Below are positions 22,037-30,544 of a DNA stretch of 64,000 nt, in pieces. The first letter of the stretch is position 1, and the number at the start of each line of letters is the position of its first letter. Both the position numbers and the translations under genes were made by a program. Source of the stretch: Penaeicola halotolerans (GTDB taxonomy: Bacteria; Bacteroidota; Bacteroidia; Cytophagales; Cyclobacteriaceae); the NCBI RefSeq assembly GCF_016464625.1, contig NZ_JAEAGO010000003.1, positions 62,001 through 126,000 of the forward strand, given 5' to 3'. The notes under the pieces are model-generated. The model made no database searches and was not told where the DNA came from. It saw nothing but the letters and a program-made list of their open reading frames with translations.

Positions 22037-23035
22037 TTAATACTTCACAGTAAGTGTCTCTTGGAGATAAAGAGCATCTTCCTCTCCTCTAATTTCCATT
22101 TTGACGTCTACTCGGTCTGACTGCCAATCGAAATGCAGCAAACCAAAATTAAGTTTTGCTATCAAATCTCCTACTCTATGCTTATTAGCTTCTGGCCTGT
22201 AGCTATTCCATGTATGCGTCAGTCCACTAGAAGTCACATCATAGATTGGATGATTGACCCCAGCGATCTCTACTTTAGAAATCTCTGCGATATGTCTATC
22301 ACCACTTAGCAAGATCGTCCCGTTAGCTTGAGTCTTTGAAAGTAGGTCAAATAAGCGTTGTCTTTCCTTTGGGAAATTGGCCCACTTCTCATAGATATGC
22401 TCTTCTGAGATAAATTGAATCCCGCAGCCTATCACTGTGACGGCAGCATCTTTTTTCATCAATTCTTTTTCTAACCAAGCCCATTGTGCATCTCCCAGCA
22501 CTGTACCAGTTTGATTGATCACATAGGCATTGTCTGCATCCTTTTGCAAATCATCCCTAAAATATCGAGCGTCCAATAAGATCACCTTTACTCTTTGATC
22601 ACCCTCACCAAAAAGATGAGCTGAATACGCGCCTTCTCTCTTTCTAAGATCGCTATCCGCAGGAATATTGAGAAAGTCATACATCAGTTCTCTACTTTCC
22701 ACTTTCTTTGGATATTCTTTTCCAGCATCATTTTTTCCATAATCATGGTCATCCCATGTACCCACTACAGGCATTTGCGCGATGATCTGCTGATAATCTG
22801 GATTGCTTAGCTGCTTTTCATACTTAGCTTTCATCAAGCTCATGTCTTCCGTATCACCATATATATTGTCTCCCAGCCATACAAAGGCATCAGGCTGATG
22901 ACTCAAAATAGGCTTCCAAAGCGGCTGAGCACGATCCTGTCTATTGCAAGATCCAAAAGCTATCGTTTTGACACTTTGGGCGTAAGTCGCTGTAGTCGTC
23001 AAAAGGATGAGAAAGAGTAATTTAATTTGCTTCAT
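22037..23035 (-). CDS. PhoD-like alkaline phosphatase / metallophosphoesterase, exported
   Basis: This 332-aa protein starts with a Sec signal peptide (cleavage predicted after TYAQ). The metal-binding signature is that of the PhoD/DUF7800-type phosphatases: FGSCNRQ at ~27, WLGDNIYGD at ~52-60, WDDHDYGKND at ~92-101 and LSGDRHIAEIS near residue 240. Such enzymes hydrolyse phosphate mono- or diesters in the periplasm or outside the cell to obtain phosphate. A remnant of a TonB-dependent receptor lies immediately upstream on the same strand, suggesting the two once formed a nutrient-acquisition unit. Its terminator is 2 bp after the stop. Confidence 0.85.
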   Translation of the reverse strand: MKQIKLLFLILLTTTATYAQSVKTIAFGSCNRQDRAQPLWKPILSHQPDAFVWLGDNIYGDTEDMSLMKAKYEKQLSNPDYQQIIAQMPVVGTWDDHDYGKNDAGKEYPKKVESRELMYDFLNIPADSDLRKREGAYSAHLFGEGDQRVKVILLDARYFRDDLQKDADNAYVINQTGTVLGDAQWAWLEKELMKKDAAVTVIGCGIQFISEEHIYEKWANFPKERQRLFDLLSKTQANGTILLSGDRHIAEISKVEIAGVNHPIYDVTSSGLTHTWNSYRPEANKHRVGDLIAKLNFGLLHFDWQSDRVDVKMEIRGEEDALYLQETLTVKY

Positions 23036-23053
23036 ATGATGAGTTTTTAAATT

Positions 23054-23076
23054 CGGGCAGTCTAGGACTGCCCGAT
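23054..23076 (-). terminator. Hairpin between TonB-receptor remnant and PhoD-like gene
   Basis: CGGGCAGTC / GACTGCCCG, 9-bp perfect stem with TAG loop. It probably ended transcription of the former TonB receptor gene. Confidence 0.65.
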
Positions 23077-23089
23077 ATACTTTTATTGA

Positions 23090-23359
23090 TTAAAATGCGT
23101 ATCTCAAACCTAACTGCAATCTCCAAGGTGTACCATTGATCGGCTGTGTACCCACACCACTTTCTACTCGGTAGATGTACTGTTGATTGACCTGATCGAA
23201 ACCTTGTATGCTGTAGAGGTTTCTACTTCTCCCAAGGTCATTGTTATTTCCCCAGTCCTTATTGAGCAAGTTGCTAAAGTTAAACAAGTCAGCAGTAAGC
23301 CGCAAAGCATCATCCAGCAGCTTCTCCAAGCTTTTGTGGTAATTGTTTGATTCATCAGA
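23090..23359 (-). pseudogene. C-terminal fragment of a TonB-dependent receptor
   Basis: About 80 codons remain. RLTADLFNFSNLLNKDWG, followed by LYSIQGFD and the terminal PWRLQLGLRYAF, is the typical last strand region and C-terminal Phe of an OmpA-type/CarboxypepD-regulatory TonB-dependent outer-membrane receptor. An in-frame stop precedes it (23360-23362), and no plug domain or signal peptide is present. More than 800 codons of the expected gene are missing. The fragment is probably not expressed as a functional protein. Confidence 0.8.
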
Positions 23360-23480
23360 TTATGGTTAAATGGTTAATGATGTATCAAAACTACAGAAGC
23401 CAAAAGTCTGCGAATGTTAAAAATTAACTTGTTAAGCCATCTTAATGAAAGCTTAACAAATCCAACATTTAGCCACAAAA

Positions 23481-23512
23481 AAGCCCTTGACGAAAGGTTT
23501 CATCAAGGGCTT
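23481..23512 (-). terminator. Intrinsic terminator of the amidohydrolase gene
   Basis: AAGCCCTTGA / TCAAGGGCTT, 10-bp perfect stem; T run on the minus strand. Confidence 0.9.
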
Positions 23513-23531
23513 ATGCTAATCTTTAAATAAC

Positions 23532-24812
23532 TTACTGCTTGTAGACCACACCTTCTTTCATCACAAAAACTACTTCTTTCATGACTTTGATGTCTTTTAA
23601 TGGGTCTCCATTGACTGCTACGACATCGGCTATTTTACCTTTTTCTACAGAGCCTAGTGTGGCCTCCATCCCGAGTAGTTCTGCTGCACGCATCGTAGCA
23701 CTCTGGATCGCTTCCATTGCTGGCATTCCTACCTCAGTCATGTAGATAAACTCCCTGTAATTTTCCCCATGAGGAAATACCCCAGCATCTGTACCAAAAG
23801 CAATCTTTACGCCTCGCTTATAAGCTTTCCCAAATGTCTCTTGAATCTTTGGACCAATAGCCAAAGCCTTAGGTCTTACCAAGGCGGGATAATACCCTGG
23901 AGTCTTGGCATACTCTGCTACAGACTTACCCGCAGTGATCGTAGGTACATACCAAGTGCCTGATTTGATCATCATATCCATTGTCTCTTCAGACATCATC
24001 GTACCGTGTTCGATAGAGTGAATCCCCGCAGTAACGGCACGTTTCATCCCCTCATCACCGTGTGCATGGGCTGCTACATGGATGCCAAAGTCTGTGGCTG
24101 TTTCTATCACAGCATTGAGCTCATCCTGCTGAAACTGCGGTGCAGAACCATCTCTCGCTACACTGAGAACTCCACCTGTAGCAGTTACCTTGATGACATC
24201 TGATCCATTTTTTACAGCTTGTCTGACGGCTTTTCTAGCATCTGTTTCCCCATTGATCACACCTGACTCTGGTCCTGGATCACCCATTAGATCTTTTCGC
24301 ATACCATTGGTAGGATCTGCATGTCCTCCTGTAGGCGCAATAGATTTACCTGCCGTGATGACTCTTGGGCCTTTTACTTTACCCGCAGCGATGGCATCTC
24401 TAAGAGAAATATTGACGCCTGTACCTCCAAGATCTCTGACAGTAGTAAAACCTGACATCAAAGTGCGCTCTGCATAGACGATACTATTGAAAGCCACATC
24501 AGCATCATTGAGCACGAAACGCTCTAGATACTTCTGAGGACCCGTCTCACTCTCTAGATGTACGTGCATATCCATCAGACCTGGCATGACAGTTTGGCTT
24601 TTGAGATCAATCACTTGATCACCTGATCCTGCCTTTGCATATCCTTTAACTACCGAAATGATCTGCTCACCTTCTATGATGATAGACATTTCCTTTTGAG
24701 CAGTATTTGACTTACCATCTATGAGTGTACCACAGTGGATGATTGTTTGCTGCGCACTAGCCATCACACAGGTGAGTGTCAAGAGCACAAGGCTTAGTAT
24801 TGTTTTCTTCAT
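23532..24812 (-). CDS. Secreted amidohydrolase (imidazolonepropionase/prolidase-like)
   Basis: This 426-aa protein has a Sec signal peptide (MKKTILSLVLLTLTCVMASA). The amidohydrolase metal site is complete: HVH at 83-85 in MPGLMDMHVHLE, a candidate bridging Lys in VIKVTATGG, His residues in HAHGDEG and HSIEHGTM, and the catalytic Asp in FGTDAGVFPHG. Close family relatives include organophosphate-acid anhydrolase-like and Xaa-Pro dipeptidase-type enzymes (Sgx9260-like). Periplasmic peptide or ester hydrolysis is likely, with the substrate unknown. It forms a single-gene unit with its own terminator. Confidence 0.85.
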   Translation of the reverse strand: MKKTILSLVLLTLTCVMASAQQTIIHCGTLIDGKSNTAQKEMSIIIEGEQIISVVKGYAKAGSGDQVIDLKSQTVMPGLMDMHVHLESETGPQKYLERFVLNDADVAFNSIVYAERTLMSGFTTVRDLGGTGVNISLRDAIAAGKVKGPRVITAGKSIAPTGGHADPTNGMRKDLMGDPGPESGVINGETDARKAVRQAVKNGSDVIKVTATGGVLSVARDGSAPQFQQDELNAVIETATDFGIHVAAHAHGDEGMKRAVTAGIHSIEHGTMMSEETMDMMIKSGTWYVPTITAGKSVAEYAKTPGYYPALVRPKALAIGPKIQETFGKAYKRGVKIAFGTDAGVFPHGENYREFIYMTEVGMPAMEAIQSATMRAAELLGMEATLGSVEKGKIADVVAVNGDPLKDIKVMKEVVFVMKEGVVYKQ

Positions 24813-24887
24813 GGTTACTAGGTTGTTGACACTCTAATCTATCAAAAAATCCGCGCATTATGATAGTAGGGCAATAAAAGGGCATAA

Positions 24888-24920
24888 AAAAAGCCACCTA
24901 AGTTCATTAGATGGCTTTAA
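24888..24920 (-). terminator. Intrinsic terminator of pgi
   Basis: AAAGCCACCTAA / TTAGATGGCTTT stem (one mismatch), T run on the minus strand. Confidence 0.85.
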
Positions 24921-24933
24921 AATTATCAAATCT

Positions 24934-26580
24934 TTATTTCCTCATTTGCTTGAAGGCGTTGATAAGACCATTAGTCGAACTATCATGACTATTGACTTGT
25001 CCTTCATTTTCTAACTCAGGAAGGATATTTTTAGCAAGCACCTTGCCCAATTCTACACCCCACTGATCAAAACTATAAACATTCCAGATCACACCTTGGA
25101 CAAAGATCTTATGTTCATACATCGCGATCAAAGCACCCAAAGTGTAAGGATCTAGTTTTTTAAACAGGATGGAATTAGTTGGCTTATTTCCTGCAAACAC
25201 TTTGAAAGGCGCAAGCTCGGATATCTCCTCTTTTGACAATCCAGCCTTTTGAAGCTCTGTCACTACTGTGTCATAGTCTTTACCATTCATGAGAGCTTCT
25301 GTCTGCGCAAAATAGTTAGACATCAATTTAACATGGTGGTCTCCTATGGGGTTTTGAGAAATTGCTGGAGCTAAGAAATCACATGGGATCAACTGTGTGC
25401 CTTGGTGAATCAATTGATAAAAAGCGTGCTGTCCATTAGTTCCTGGCTCACCCCAGATGATAGGTCCTGTCGCATAAGTCACTGGCAGACCGTTTCTATC
25501 TACAGACTTACCATTACTCTCCATATTACCCTGTTGGAAATAAGCCGCAAATCGATGCATGTATTGATCATAAGGTAAGATCGCCTCAGAAGCCGCACCA
25601 AAGAAATTGGTATACCAAAGACCTATCAAGGCCAAAAGCACTGGAGCATTTTCTTTAAAATCTGCCTTGCGGAAATGCTGATCCATGGCATGTGCTCCTG
25701 CAAGTAGTTTTTCAAAGTGGTCAAAACCAATAGCACAAGCAATAGGCAATCCAATCGCTGACCAAAGGGAGTAACGACCACCTACCCAATCCCAAAAACC
25801 AAACATATTTTGTGGATCTATCCCAAAGGCTGTCACGGCATCTTTATTAGTAGAGAGTGCTACGAAGTGTTTAGCAACATCCTCCTGCTTACCAAATTTC
25901 AAAAACCATTCTCTAGCCGTATTGGCATTGGTCATTGTTTCTTGTGTAGTAAAAGTCTTAGACGCAATGAAAACAAGTGTCTCCTCAGCATTTACCTTTT
26001 TGAGCGTCTCCGCTATGTGCGTACCATCTACATTAGACACAAAGAAGATCTCCAAACCTTCCTTTTGATAGGGTTTTAGTGCCTCTGTGACCATCACTGG
26101 ACCTAAGTCACTTCCTCCTATGCCTATGTTTACTAGATACTTAATAGGCTTTCCTGTATAGCCTTTCCACTTTCCACTATGTAGCTTCTCTACAAATCCC
26201 TTCATCTGATCTAGCACTGCATTGACATCCGGCATGACATCTTTGCCTTCGAAATAAACTGGCTGATTGCTTCTATTTCTAAGTGCTGTATGCAAGACAG
26301 CTCTGTCCTCTGTGCGATTGATTTTTTCACCCACAAACATTGCTTCTATAGCATCTTTTAAGCCGCACTCCTGCGCTAATGTGATGAGTTGATTAAGAGC
26401 TTTTTGATCGAGGATATTTTTGGAGTAGTCTAATAGGATATTTTCAAACTGTAAGTGAAATCGCTCAAATCTCTGAGGATCGCTTGCAAAAAGTGCTGAT
26501 ATATTCGTTTGCTTTAGTCGCGCTGCTTCTAGTTGCAGTTGCTGCCAAGCTTTGGTTTCTGTAGGGTTGATATTTTTCAT
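24934..26580 (-). CDS. pgi: Glucose-6-phosphate isomerase
   Basis: This 548-aa protein is full-length PGI, interconverting glucose-6-phosphate and fructose-6-phosphate. Landmarks are [15 protein letters not shown] near residue 80, the phosphate-binding [11 protein letters not shown], the [12 protein letters not shown] loop, [13 protein letters not shown], the active-site [18 protein letters not shown] and the QWGVELGK signature. The frame is open 40 codons further upstream, but [12 protein letters not shown] at 26580 matches the family N-terminus, so that start was chosen. It forms a single-gene unit. Confidence 0.97.
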   Translation of the reverse strand: MKNINPTETKAWQQLQLEAARLKQTNISALFASDPQRFERFHLQFENILLDYSKNILDQKALNQLITLAQECGLKDAIEAMFVGEKINRTEDRAVLHTALRNRSNQPVYFEGKDVMPDVNAVLDQMKGFVEKLHSGKWKGYTGKPIKYLVNIGIGGSDLGPVMVTEALKPYQKEGLEIFFVSNVDGTHIAETLKKVNAEETLVFIASKTFTTQETMTNANTAREWFLKFGKQEDVAKHFVALSTNKDAVTAFGIDPQNMFGFWDWVGGRYSLWSAIGLPIACAIGFDHFEKLLAGAHAMDQHFRKADFKENAPVLLALIGLWYTNFFGAASEAILPYDQYMHRFAAYFQQGNMESNGKSVDRNGLPVTYATGPIIWGEPGTNGQHAFYQLIHQGTQLIPCDFLAPAISQNPIGDHHVKLMSNYFAQTEALMNGKDYDTVVTELQKAGLSKEEISELAPFKVFAGNKPTNSILFKKLDPYTLGALIAMYEHKIFVQGVIWNVYSFDQWGVELGKVLAKNILPELENEGQVNSHDSSTNGLINAFKQMRK

Positions 26581-26702
26581 GAATAATAGGTTTTCTTTGA
26601 TCGGCCGCAAGATAAGCAATCTCACAAAAGGTCTGAGAACTGAAGTGGAGAAATTAAGTCCTAGACTGTGAGACTTAATCCTAGCATAATGAGCTAACAA
26701 AA

Positions 26703-26731
26703 GAAAAACCGATACTAAATATCGGTTTTTC
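26703..26731 (-). terminator. Intrinsic terminator of the his gene cluster
   Basis: AAAAACCGATA / TATCGGTTTTT, 11-bp perfect stem, after hisIE. Confidence 0.9.
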
Positions 26732-26752
26732 TGAATAGAATAAACTTAAGAT

Positions 26753-27361
26753 TTACTTCTGATGACGCTCGATGAGCTCATCTACGACTTCATCCAGCTC
26801 GTAACCTTTGGCCTCAAGCAGTACCAAGTAGTGGAACAATAAATCGGCCGCTTCCCCCATGAAAAGCTCCTTGTTATCATCTTTGGCCTCAATGACGATT
26901 TCTACTGCCTCCTCGCCCACTTTTTGAGCTACTTTATTGATGCCTTTTTTAAAAAGTGAAGCGGTGTATGAAGTATCGCTAGGGTTATTTTTTCGGTCTT
27001 TGATCACAGCCCTGAGCTGATCGATAAAAGCCGTCTTAGAAGTATTAGACTCATCCCAGCAAGTGTCAGCACCTGTATGACAAACAGCCCCTTGAGGCTT
27101 TACGCTAATCAATAAAGCATCTTGATCACAGTCAAGCTTAATATCTATTAAGTGAAGAAAATTCCCAGAAGCCTCGCCTTTGGTCCAAAGTCTATTCTTT
27201 GTCCTACTCCAAAAGGTTACTTTTTTCTCAGTCATTGTTTTCTCAAGCGCCTCCTCATTCATATATCCGAGCATGAGGACTTTGAGCGAAAAAGCATCTT
27301 GAATGATAGCAGGAACTAAGCCATCACCTTTTTTAAAATCTATAGTTTTGATATCTATCAT
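26753..27361 (-). CDS. hisIE: Bifunctional phosphoribosyl-AMP cyclohydrolase / phosphoribosyl-ATP pyrophosphatase
   Basis: This fusion enzyme catalyses the second and third steps of histidine synthesis. The N-terminal HisI domain (1-~110) contains FWSRTKNRLWTKGEASGN and the Zn/Mg-binding CDQDALL and CHTGADTCW motifs. The C-terminal HisE helical domain (~115-202) has KVGEEAVEIVIEAKDD and EAADLLFHYLVLL. The length of 202 aa is normal for the fusion. It is the last gene of hisH-hisA-hisF-hisIE, 12 bp after hisF. hisG, hisD, hisC and hisB are not in the window. Confidence 0.97.
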   Translation of the reverse strand: MIDIKTIDFKKGDGLVPAIIQDAFSLKVLMLGYMNEEALEKTMTEKKVTFWSRTKNRLWTKGEASGNFLHLIDIKLDCDQDALLISVKPQGAVCHTGADTCWDESNTSKTAFIDQLRAVIKDRKNNPSDTSYTASLFKKGINKVAQKVGEEAVEIVIEAKDDNKELFMGEAADLLFHYLVLLEAKGYELDEVVDELIERHQK

Positions 27362-27373
27362 TTGCTGATTGAT

Positions 27374-28129
27374 TTAAATTCTAACTGAAATCTCAGACGT
27401 TCTAAGATAAGCTTTCAAATCTGGAATGGAGATTTCTTTAAAATGAAATATACTCGCTGCTAATGCGGCATCTGCTTTTCCTTTAGTAAAGACATCCTTG
27501 AAATGCTCCATGCTCCCTGCCCCGCCAGAAGCGATCACAGGAATACTCAAGGAAGCAGATATCTCAGCAGTCAGCTCATCAGCAAAACCGCCTTTGGTAC
27601 CATCATGATCCATCGAGGTAAGTAAAATCTCTCCCGCACCTCTGTCTGCGACTTCTTTGGCCCATTGGATAGTGTCTAGGTCCGTAGCCTGTCTACCTCC
27701 ATGTGTATGTACTAGGTGCTTGCCATGGACATAGCGTGTATCTATGGCAACGACTACACACTGACTACCAAACTCTGCTGCCATCTCATCGATGACTTCA
27801 GGCCTCTTGACTGCAGCAGAATTAATCGAAATCTTATCTGCACCAGCAGCCAAAAGCGCAGAGACATCCGCTACTGAGGAGATGCCTCCTCCTACAGTAA
27901 AAGGAATATTGATCGTAGCAGCTACTTTAGTGACAAGCTCTATGAGTGTCTTACGATTTTCTACGGTGGCAGTGATGTCTAAAAAAACAAGTTCATCTGC
28001 CCCTTCTAGCGCATAGGCAGCTGCTAGCTCTACAGGATCACCCGCATCTCTCAGGTCTACAAAGTTGACTCCTTTGACTGTTCTCCCCTCTTTGATATCA
28101 AGGCAAGGTATGATTCTTTTGGTCAGCAT
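27374..28129 (-). CDS. hisF: Imidazole glycerol phosphate synthase, cyclase subunit
   Basis: This 251-aa (beta-alpha)8 barrel starts [22 protein letters not shown], with the catalytic aspartate in CLDI. The second catalytic Asp is in VVAIDTRYV, and phosphate-binding motifs GGGIS and ASGGAGS are conserved. With HisH it converts PRFAR plus ammonia to imidazole glycerol phosphate and AICAR. It lies 1 bp after hisA and 12 bp before hisIE. Confidence 0.97.
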   Translation of the reverse strand: MLTKRIIPCLDIKEGRTVKGVNFVDLRDAGDPVELAAAYALEGADELVFLDITATVENRKTLIELVTKVAATINIPFTVGGGISSVADVSALLAAGADKISINSAAVKRPEVIDEMAAEFGSQCVVVAIDTRYVHGKHLVHTHGGRQATDLDTIQWAKEVADRGAGEILLTSMDHDGTKGGFADELTAEISASLSIPVIASGGAGSMEHFKDVFTKGKADAALAASIFHFKEISIPDLKAYLRTSEISVRI

Positions 28130-28130
28130 A

Positions 28131-28850
28131 TCAGTTTACAAATGCGGCTAATTGCTCTAAACTTATTCTTCCTTCATAGTAAGCTTTCCCTACTATAGTA
28201 CCATACACGCCCAATTTCTCTAACTCTTCTAAGTCTTTGACTTCAGCTACACCTCCACTAGCAATGAGCTTGATCTCAGGGATTTCTTGCATGATCTCTT
28301 TATACAAATCAATAGAAGGCCCTTGCAGTAGACCGTCTTTGCTCACATCTGTGCAGATCACATATTCGATACCTAAGGCATGGTATTTTTTAATAAAGTC
28401 TATCAAAGCTAAAGCAGTCGTCTCTTCCCAGCCACTGATCGCGATCATTTTATCCTTGGCATCTGCTCCAAGGATGAGCTTTTCTGCACCATATTTCTCA
28501 AGCCAACTAGTAAATAGCTCAGGATTCTTAACTGCTATACTACCTCCAGTCACCTGTGCTGCTCCAGCTGCAAAGGCTAAGTCAATCATCTCATCCGACT
28601 GCACGCCTCCACCGAAGTCTACCGTCAAGGAAGTACCTGAAGTGATGCGCTGCAACACTTCCTTATTGACAATTTGCTTCTGCTTAGCTCCGTCAAGGTC
28701 TACTAAGTGTAATCTTCTAATACCTGCTCCCTCAAATCGCTTAGCGACTTCAAGCGGGTCACTGGCATATTCAGTCTTTTGGCTATAGTCTCCTTTGGTA
28801 AGTCTGACACATTTGCCACCGATGATATCTATTGCTGGGATGATCTCCAT
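28131..28850 (-). CDS. hisA: ProFAR isomerase
   Basis: This 239-aa (beta-alpha)8 barrel starts with [20 protein letters not shown], including the catalytic Asp8. The second catalytic Asp is in ICTDVSKDG and phosphate-binding glycines are in FGGGVQS and ASGGVAE. It performs the Amadori rearrangement of ProFAR to PRFAR, the fourth step of histidine synthesis. Its start codon overlaps the last base of the hisH stop codon, indicating translational coupling. Confidence 0.97.
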   Translation of the reverse strand: MEIIPAIDIIGGKCVRLTKGDYSQKTEYASDPLEVAKRFEGAGIRRLHLVDLDGAKQKQIVNKEVLQRITSGTSLTVDFGGGVQSDEMIDLAFAAGAAQVTGGSIAVKNPELFTSWLEKYGAEKLILGADAKDKMIAISGWEETTALALIDFIKKYHALGIEYVICTDVSKDGLLQGPSIDLYKEIMQEIPEIKLIASGGVAEVKDLEELEKLGVYGTIVGKAYYEGRISLEQLAAFVN

Positions 28851-29431
28851 TATAATTTCAAGAAGTTTTCTAAAATACGTGCACCTACGCTTCCACTTTT
28901 TTCAGGGTGTGCTTGCATGGCCCAAAAATTATCCTTTTGTAACAAAGCTGAAAAGTCCAGCATGTAATGTGTCTTTGCAATCGTGTACTCACTCAACTCG
29001 ACATAGTAGCTATGGACATAATATACAAATGAAGCATCTGTCAAACCTTCAAATAAAGGTCCTTTCATCTCCAAAAGATCATTCCAACCTACATGAGGCA
29101 CTTTTTCTATTGCAGGGAATTTTTTCACTTTGATAGGGAAAATACCTAAGCAAGTGGTATCATTTTCTTCGGTATGTTCACAGAGCAATTGCTGCCCAAG
29201 ACATACGCCAAAGAATGGTTGTTTTAGTTCTTTAATGAGTGTATCCAGTTTGCGCTCTTTGAGATATCTCATAGCGGTACTCGCCTCCCCCTGTCCAGGG
29301 AAAATCACTCTATCAGCTGATTTGATCTTCTCTGGATCATCAGTCAGCTCTGCTTGAACGCCCAAACGCTTGAGGGCTAGATCTACAGAGTGAACATTGC
29401 CAGAATTATATTTGATGATGACTGTACTCAT
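28850..29431 (-). CDS. hisH: Imidazole glycerol phosphate synthase, glutamine amidotransferase subunit
   Basis: This class-I glutamine amidotransferase is ~193 aa. The nucleophile Cys is in GVCLGQQLL and the His/Glu pair in QAHPEKSG. The HisH-specific start MSTVIIKYNSGNVHSV favours the ATG at 29431 over an upstream in-frame start at 29449. It channels ammonia to HisF. It is the first gene of the hisHAF-IE cluster; no His-rich leader peptide was found in the short gap to phhA. Confidence 0.95.
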   Translation of the reverse strand: MSTVIIKYNSGNVHSVDLALKRLGVQAELTDDPEKIKSADRVIFPGQGEASTAMRYLKERKLDTLIKELKQPFFGVCLGQQLLCEHTEENDTTCLGIFPIKVKKFPAIEKVPHVGWNDLLEMKGPLFEGLTDASFVYYVHSYYVELSEYTIAKTHYMLDFSALLQKDNFWAMQAHPEKSGSVGARILENFLKL

Positions 29432-29467
29432 AGGATCAACCTGAGTCAATTAGATTTAGTGAAAATG

Positions 29468-29500
29468 AAAAGGATGCTTTTTGTCAAAAGCACCCTTAGA
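29468..29500 (-). terminator. Intrinsic terminator of phhA
   Basis: AAGGGTGCTTTT and AAAAGCATCCTTTT form a long stem on the minus strand with a GAC-type loop and a T-rich tail, between phhA and hisH. Confidence 0.8.
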
Positions 29501-29526
29501 AAGAAAGGCAAAATTAAGAGAATAAT

Positions 29527-30306
29527 TTAGGAAGCAGAAGCTTCGCTCAACATCTCATCTAAAACTCTTTCAATTTCTGGCAATGACTTATACAATTGCT
29601 CGTAATTATCGATCACAAAGTACTTATCTTGGAATTTATCCTTCCAATATGGCGTATTCATGATCTTAGCTACATTGTATGGATGATGTGCCGGCTCATC
29701 GCTAAGGCTAAACTTAGTCTCTCCTGCTGATGATAAGATACCCGCACCATAGATGCGCAACTCACCATCTTCTCTGATCAAACCAAACTCAATCGTAAAC
29801 CAATATATACGGGAAAGTAGCTCGATTGCATACTTATCATCAGAATGCTTGAATGCTATTTTACTCAACTCCTGAAGGAAATCTACGAAAGGCTGATTAG
29901 TCAAAAGTGGGACGTGTGCAAAGACATCATGGAACATGTCTGGCTCTTCTAGATAGTCCAACTGACTCATCTTTCTCAACCATGTAGAAGCTGGAAAACG
30001 CTTGTTAGACATCAAAGAGAAGAAAAGATCATCATCGATCAGTCCTGGTACAACTTCTATCGCCCAGCCTGTTTGCTTGAGTAAGATTTCATTAGTCTCT
30101 TCAAAGTTTGGAATCTTATCGCCAGTGAACTTGACGATCTCCAAACCCTTCATATATTCCTTAGTCGCTGCTTTAGGAAGATTGACGATCTGACGATCAT
30201 AGAGTATCTTCCATACATTAAAGGCTTCTTGATCATAAGCAGCATAATCCTGCTTCATCTTTTTAAATCTAGGGTCACTATATACCCAATCCAATGACTT
30301 TGCCAT
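29527..30306 (-). CDS. phhA: Phenylalanine 4-monooxygenase (phenylalanine hydroxylase)
   Basis: This single-domain, pterin-dependent aromatic amino acid hydroxylase (about 259 aa) is typical of the bacterial form without an ACT regulatory domain. The non-haem iron ligands are two His in EPDMFHDVFAHVP and the Glu in WFTIEFGLI. The family segments GWAIEVVPGLI and PASTWLRKMSQLDYLEEPD are intact. It makes tyrosine from phenylalanine using tetrahydropterin and O2. The ATG at 30306 (MAKSLDWVY) is preferred to an upstream TTG. The 238-bp upstream region holds a candidate promoter, a short aromatic-rich reading frame and a terminator hairpin, suggesting transcription attenuation. Confidence 0.95.
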   Translation of the reverse strand: MAKSLDWVYSDPRFKKMKQDYAAYDQEAFNVWKILYDRQIVNLPKAATKEYMKGLEIVKFTGDKIPNFEETNEILLKQTGWAIEVVPGLIDDDLFFSLMSNKRFPASTWLRKMSQLDYLEEPDMFHDVFAHVPLLTNQPFVDFLQELSKIAFKHSDDKYAIELLSRIYWFTIEFGLIREDGELRIYGAGILSSAGETKFSLSDEPAHHPYNVAKIMNTPYWKDKFQDKYFVIDNYEQLYKSLPEIERVLDEMLSEASAS

Positions 30307-30361
30307 GTTAATCAATTTTAGTTTTATCTGTCTCAGGATCAGCTCCTAAGCACAAAATACT

Positions 30362-30397
30362 TTTAATAAAAAAGCCTAATCCATCTGGAATTAGGCT
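30362..30397 (-). terminator. Terminator hairpin upstream of phhA (candidate attenuator, or end of trp operon)
   Basis: On the minus strand AGCCTAAT and ATTAGGCT form the stem, with an additional CC/GG pair toward the loop, followed by TTTTTTATT. It lies 11 bp after the stop of the 27-codon aromatic-rich frame and ~56 bp before phhA. It is about 150 bp beyond aroF, so it might simply end the trp operon. Confidence 0.8.
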
Positions 30398-30407
30398 AGC
30401 TTATCGT

Positions 30408-30491
30408 TCATGCACACACAAACCCAAATGCCCAATTCCCTTTTAGAAATTGTTCATAGAGATAATGAGGAGTGCAAGGGTTTATTTTCAT
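30408..30491 (-). CDS. Candidate aromatic-rich leader peptide upstream of phhA
   Basis: A 27-codon frame with an ATG start contains six aromatic residues: Tyr10, Tyr12, Phe15, Trp20, Phe22 and Phe24 (HYLYEQF and NWAFGF). Its stop is 11 bp before an intrinsic terminator stem that precedes phhA. The layout copies that of trpL in the same window. Caveat: the best promoter match (30496-30526) would start transcription almost at the ATG, so the message would be leaderless, or the promoter is elsewhere. A chance frame is possible. Confidence 0.4.
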   Translation of the reverse strand: MKINPCTPHYLYEQFLKGNWAFGFVCA

Positions 30492-30495
30492 GTTG

Positions 30496-30526
30496 TAAAT
30501 ATAAAATTATTCAGTCCATCAATCAA
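30496..30526 (-). promoter_or_regulatory. Candidate promoter for the phhA leader
   Basis: On the minus strand a TTG (30524-30526) is followed after 20 bp by TATATTTA (30496-30503), a 7-of-8 match to the Bacteroidota TTG-N19-21-TAnnTTTG promoter. It lies between aroF and phhA. Confidence 0.4.
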
Positions 30527-30544
30527 CAACCACTGATATAAAAA

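Noticed and set aside
26581-26700. N-terminal extension of Pgi by 40 codons
   Set aside because: The extension is hydrophobic/basic, unlike the Pgi family N-terminus, which starts at the ATG at 26580.
29432-29526. His-rich leader peptide before hisH
   Set aside because: The gap is occupied by the phhA terminator, and no short frame with consecutive His codons was found.
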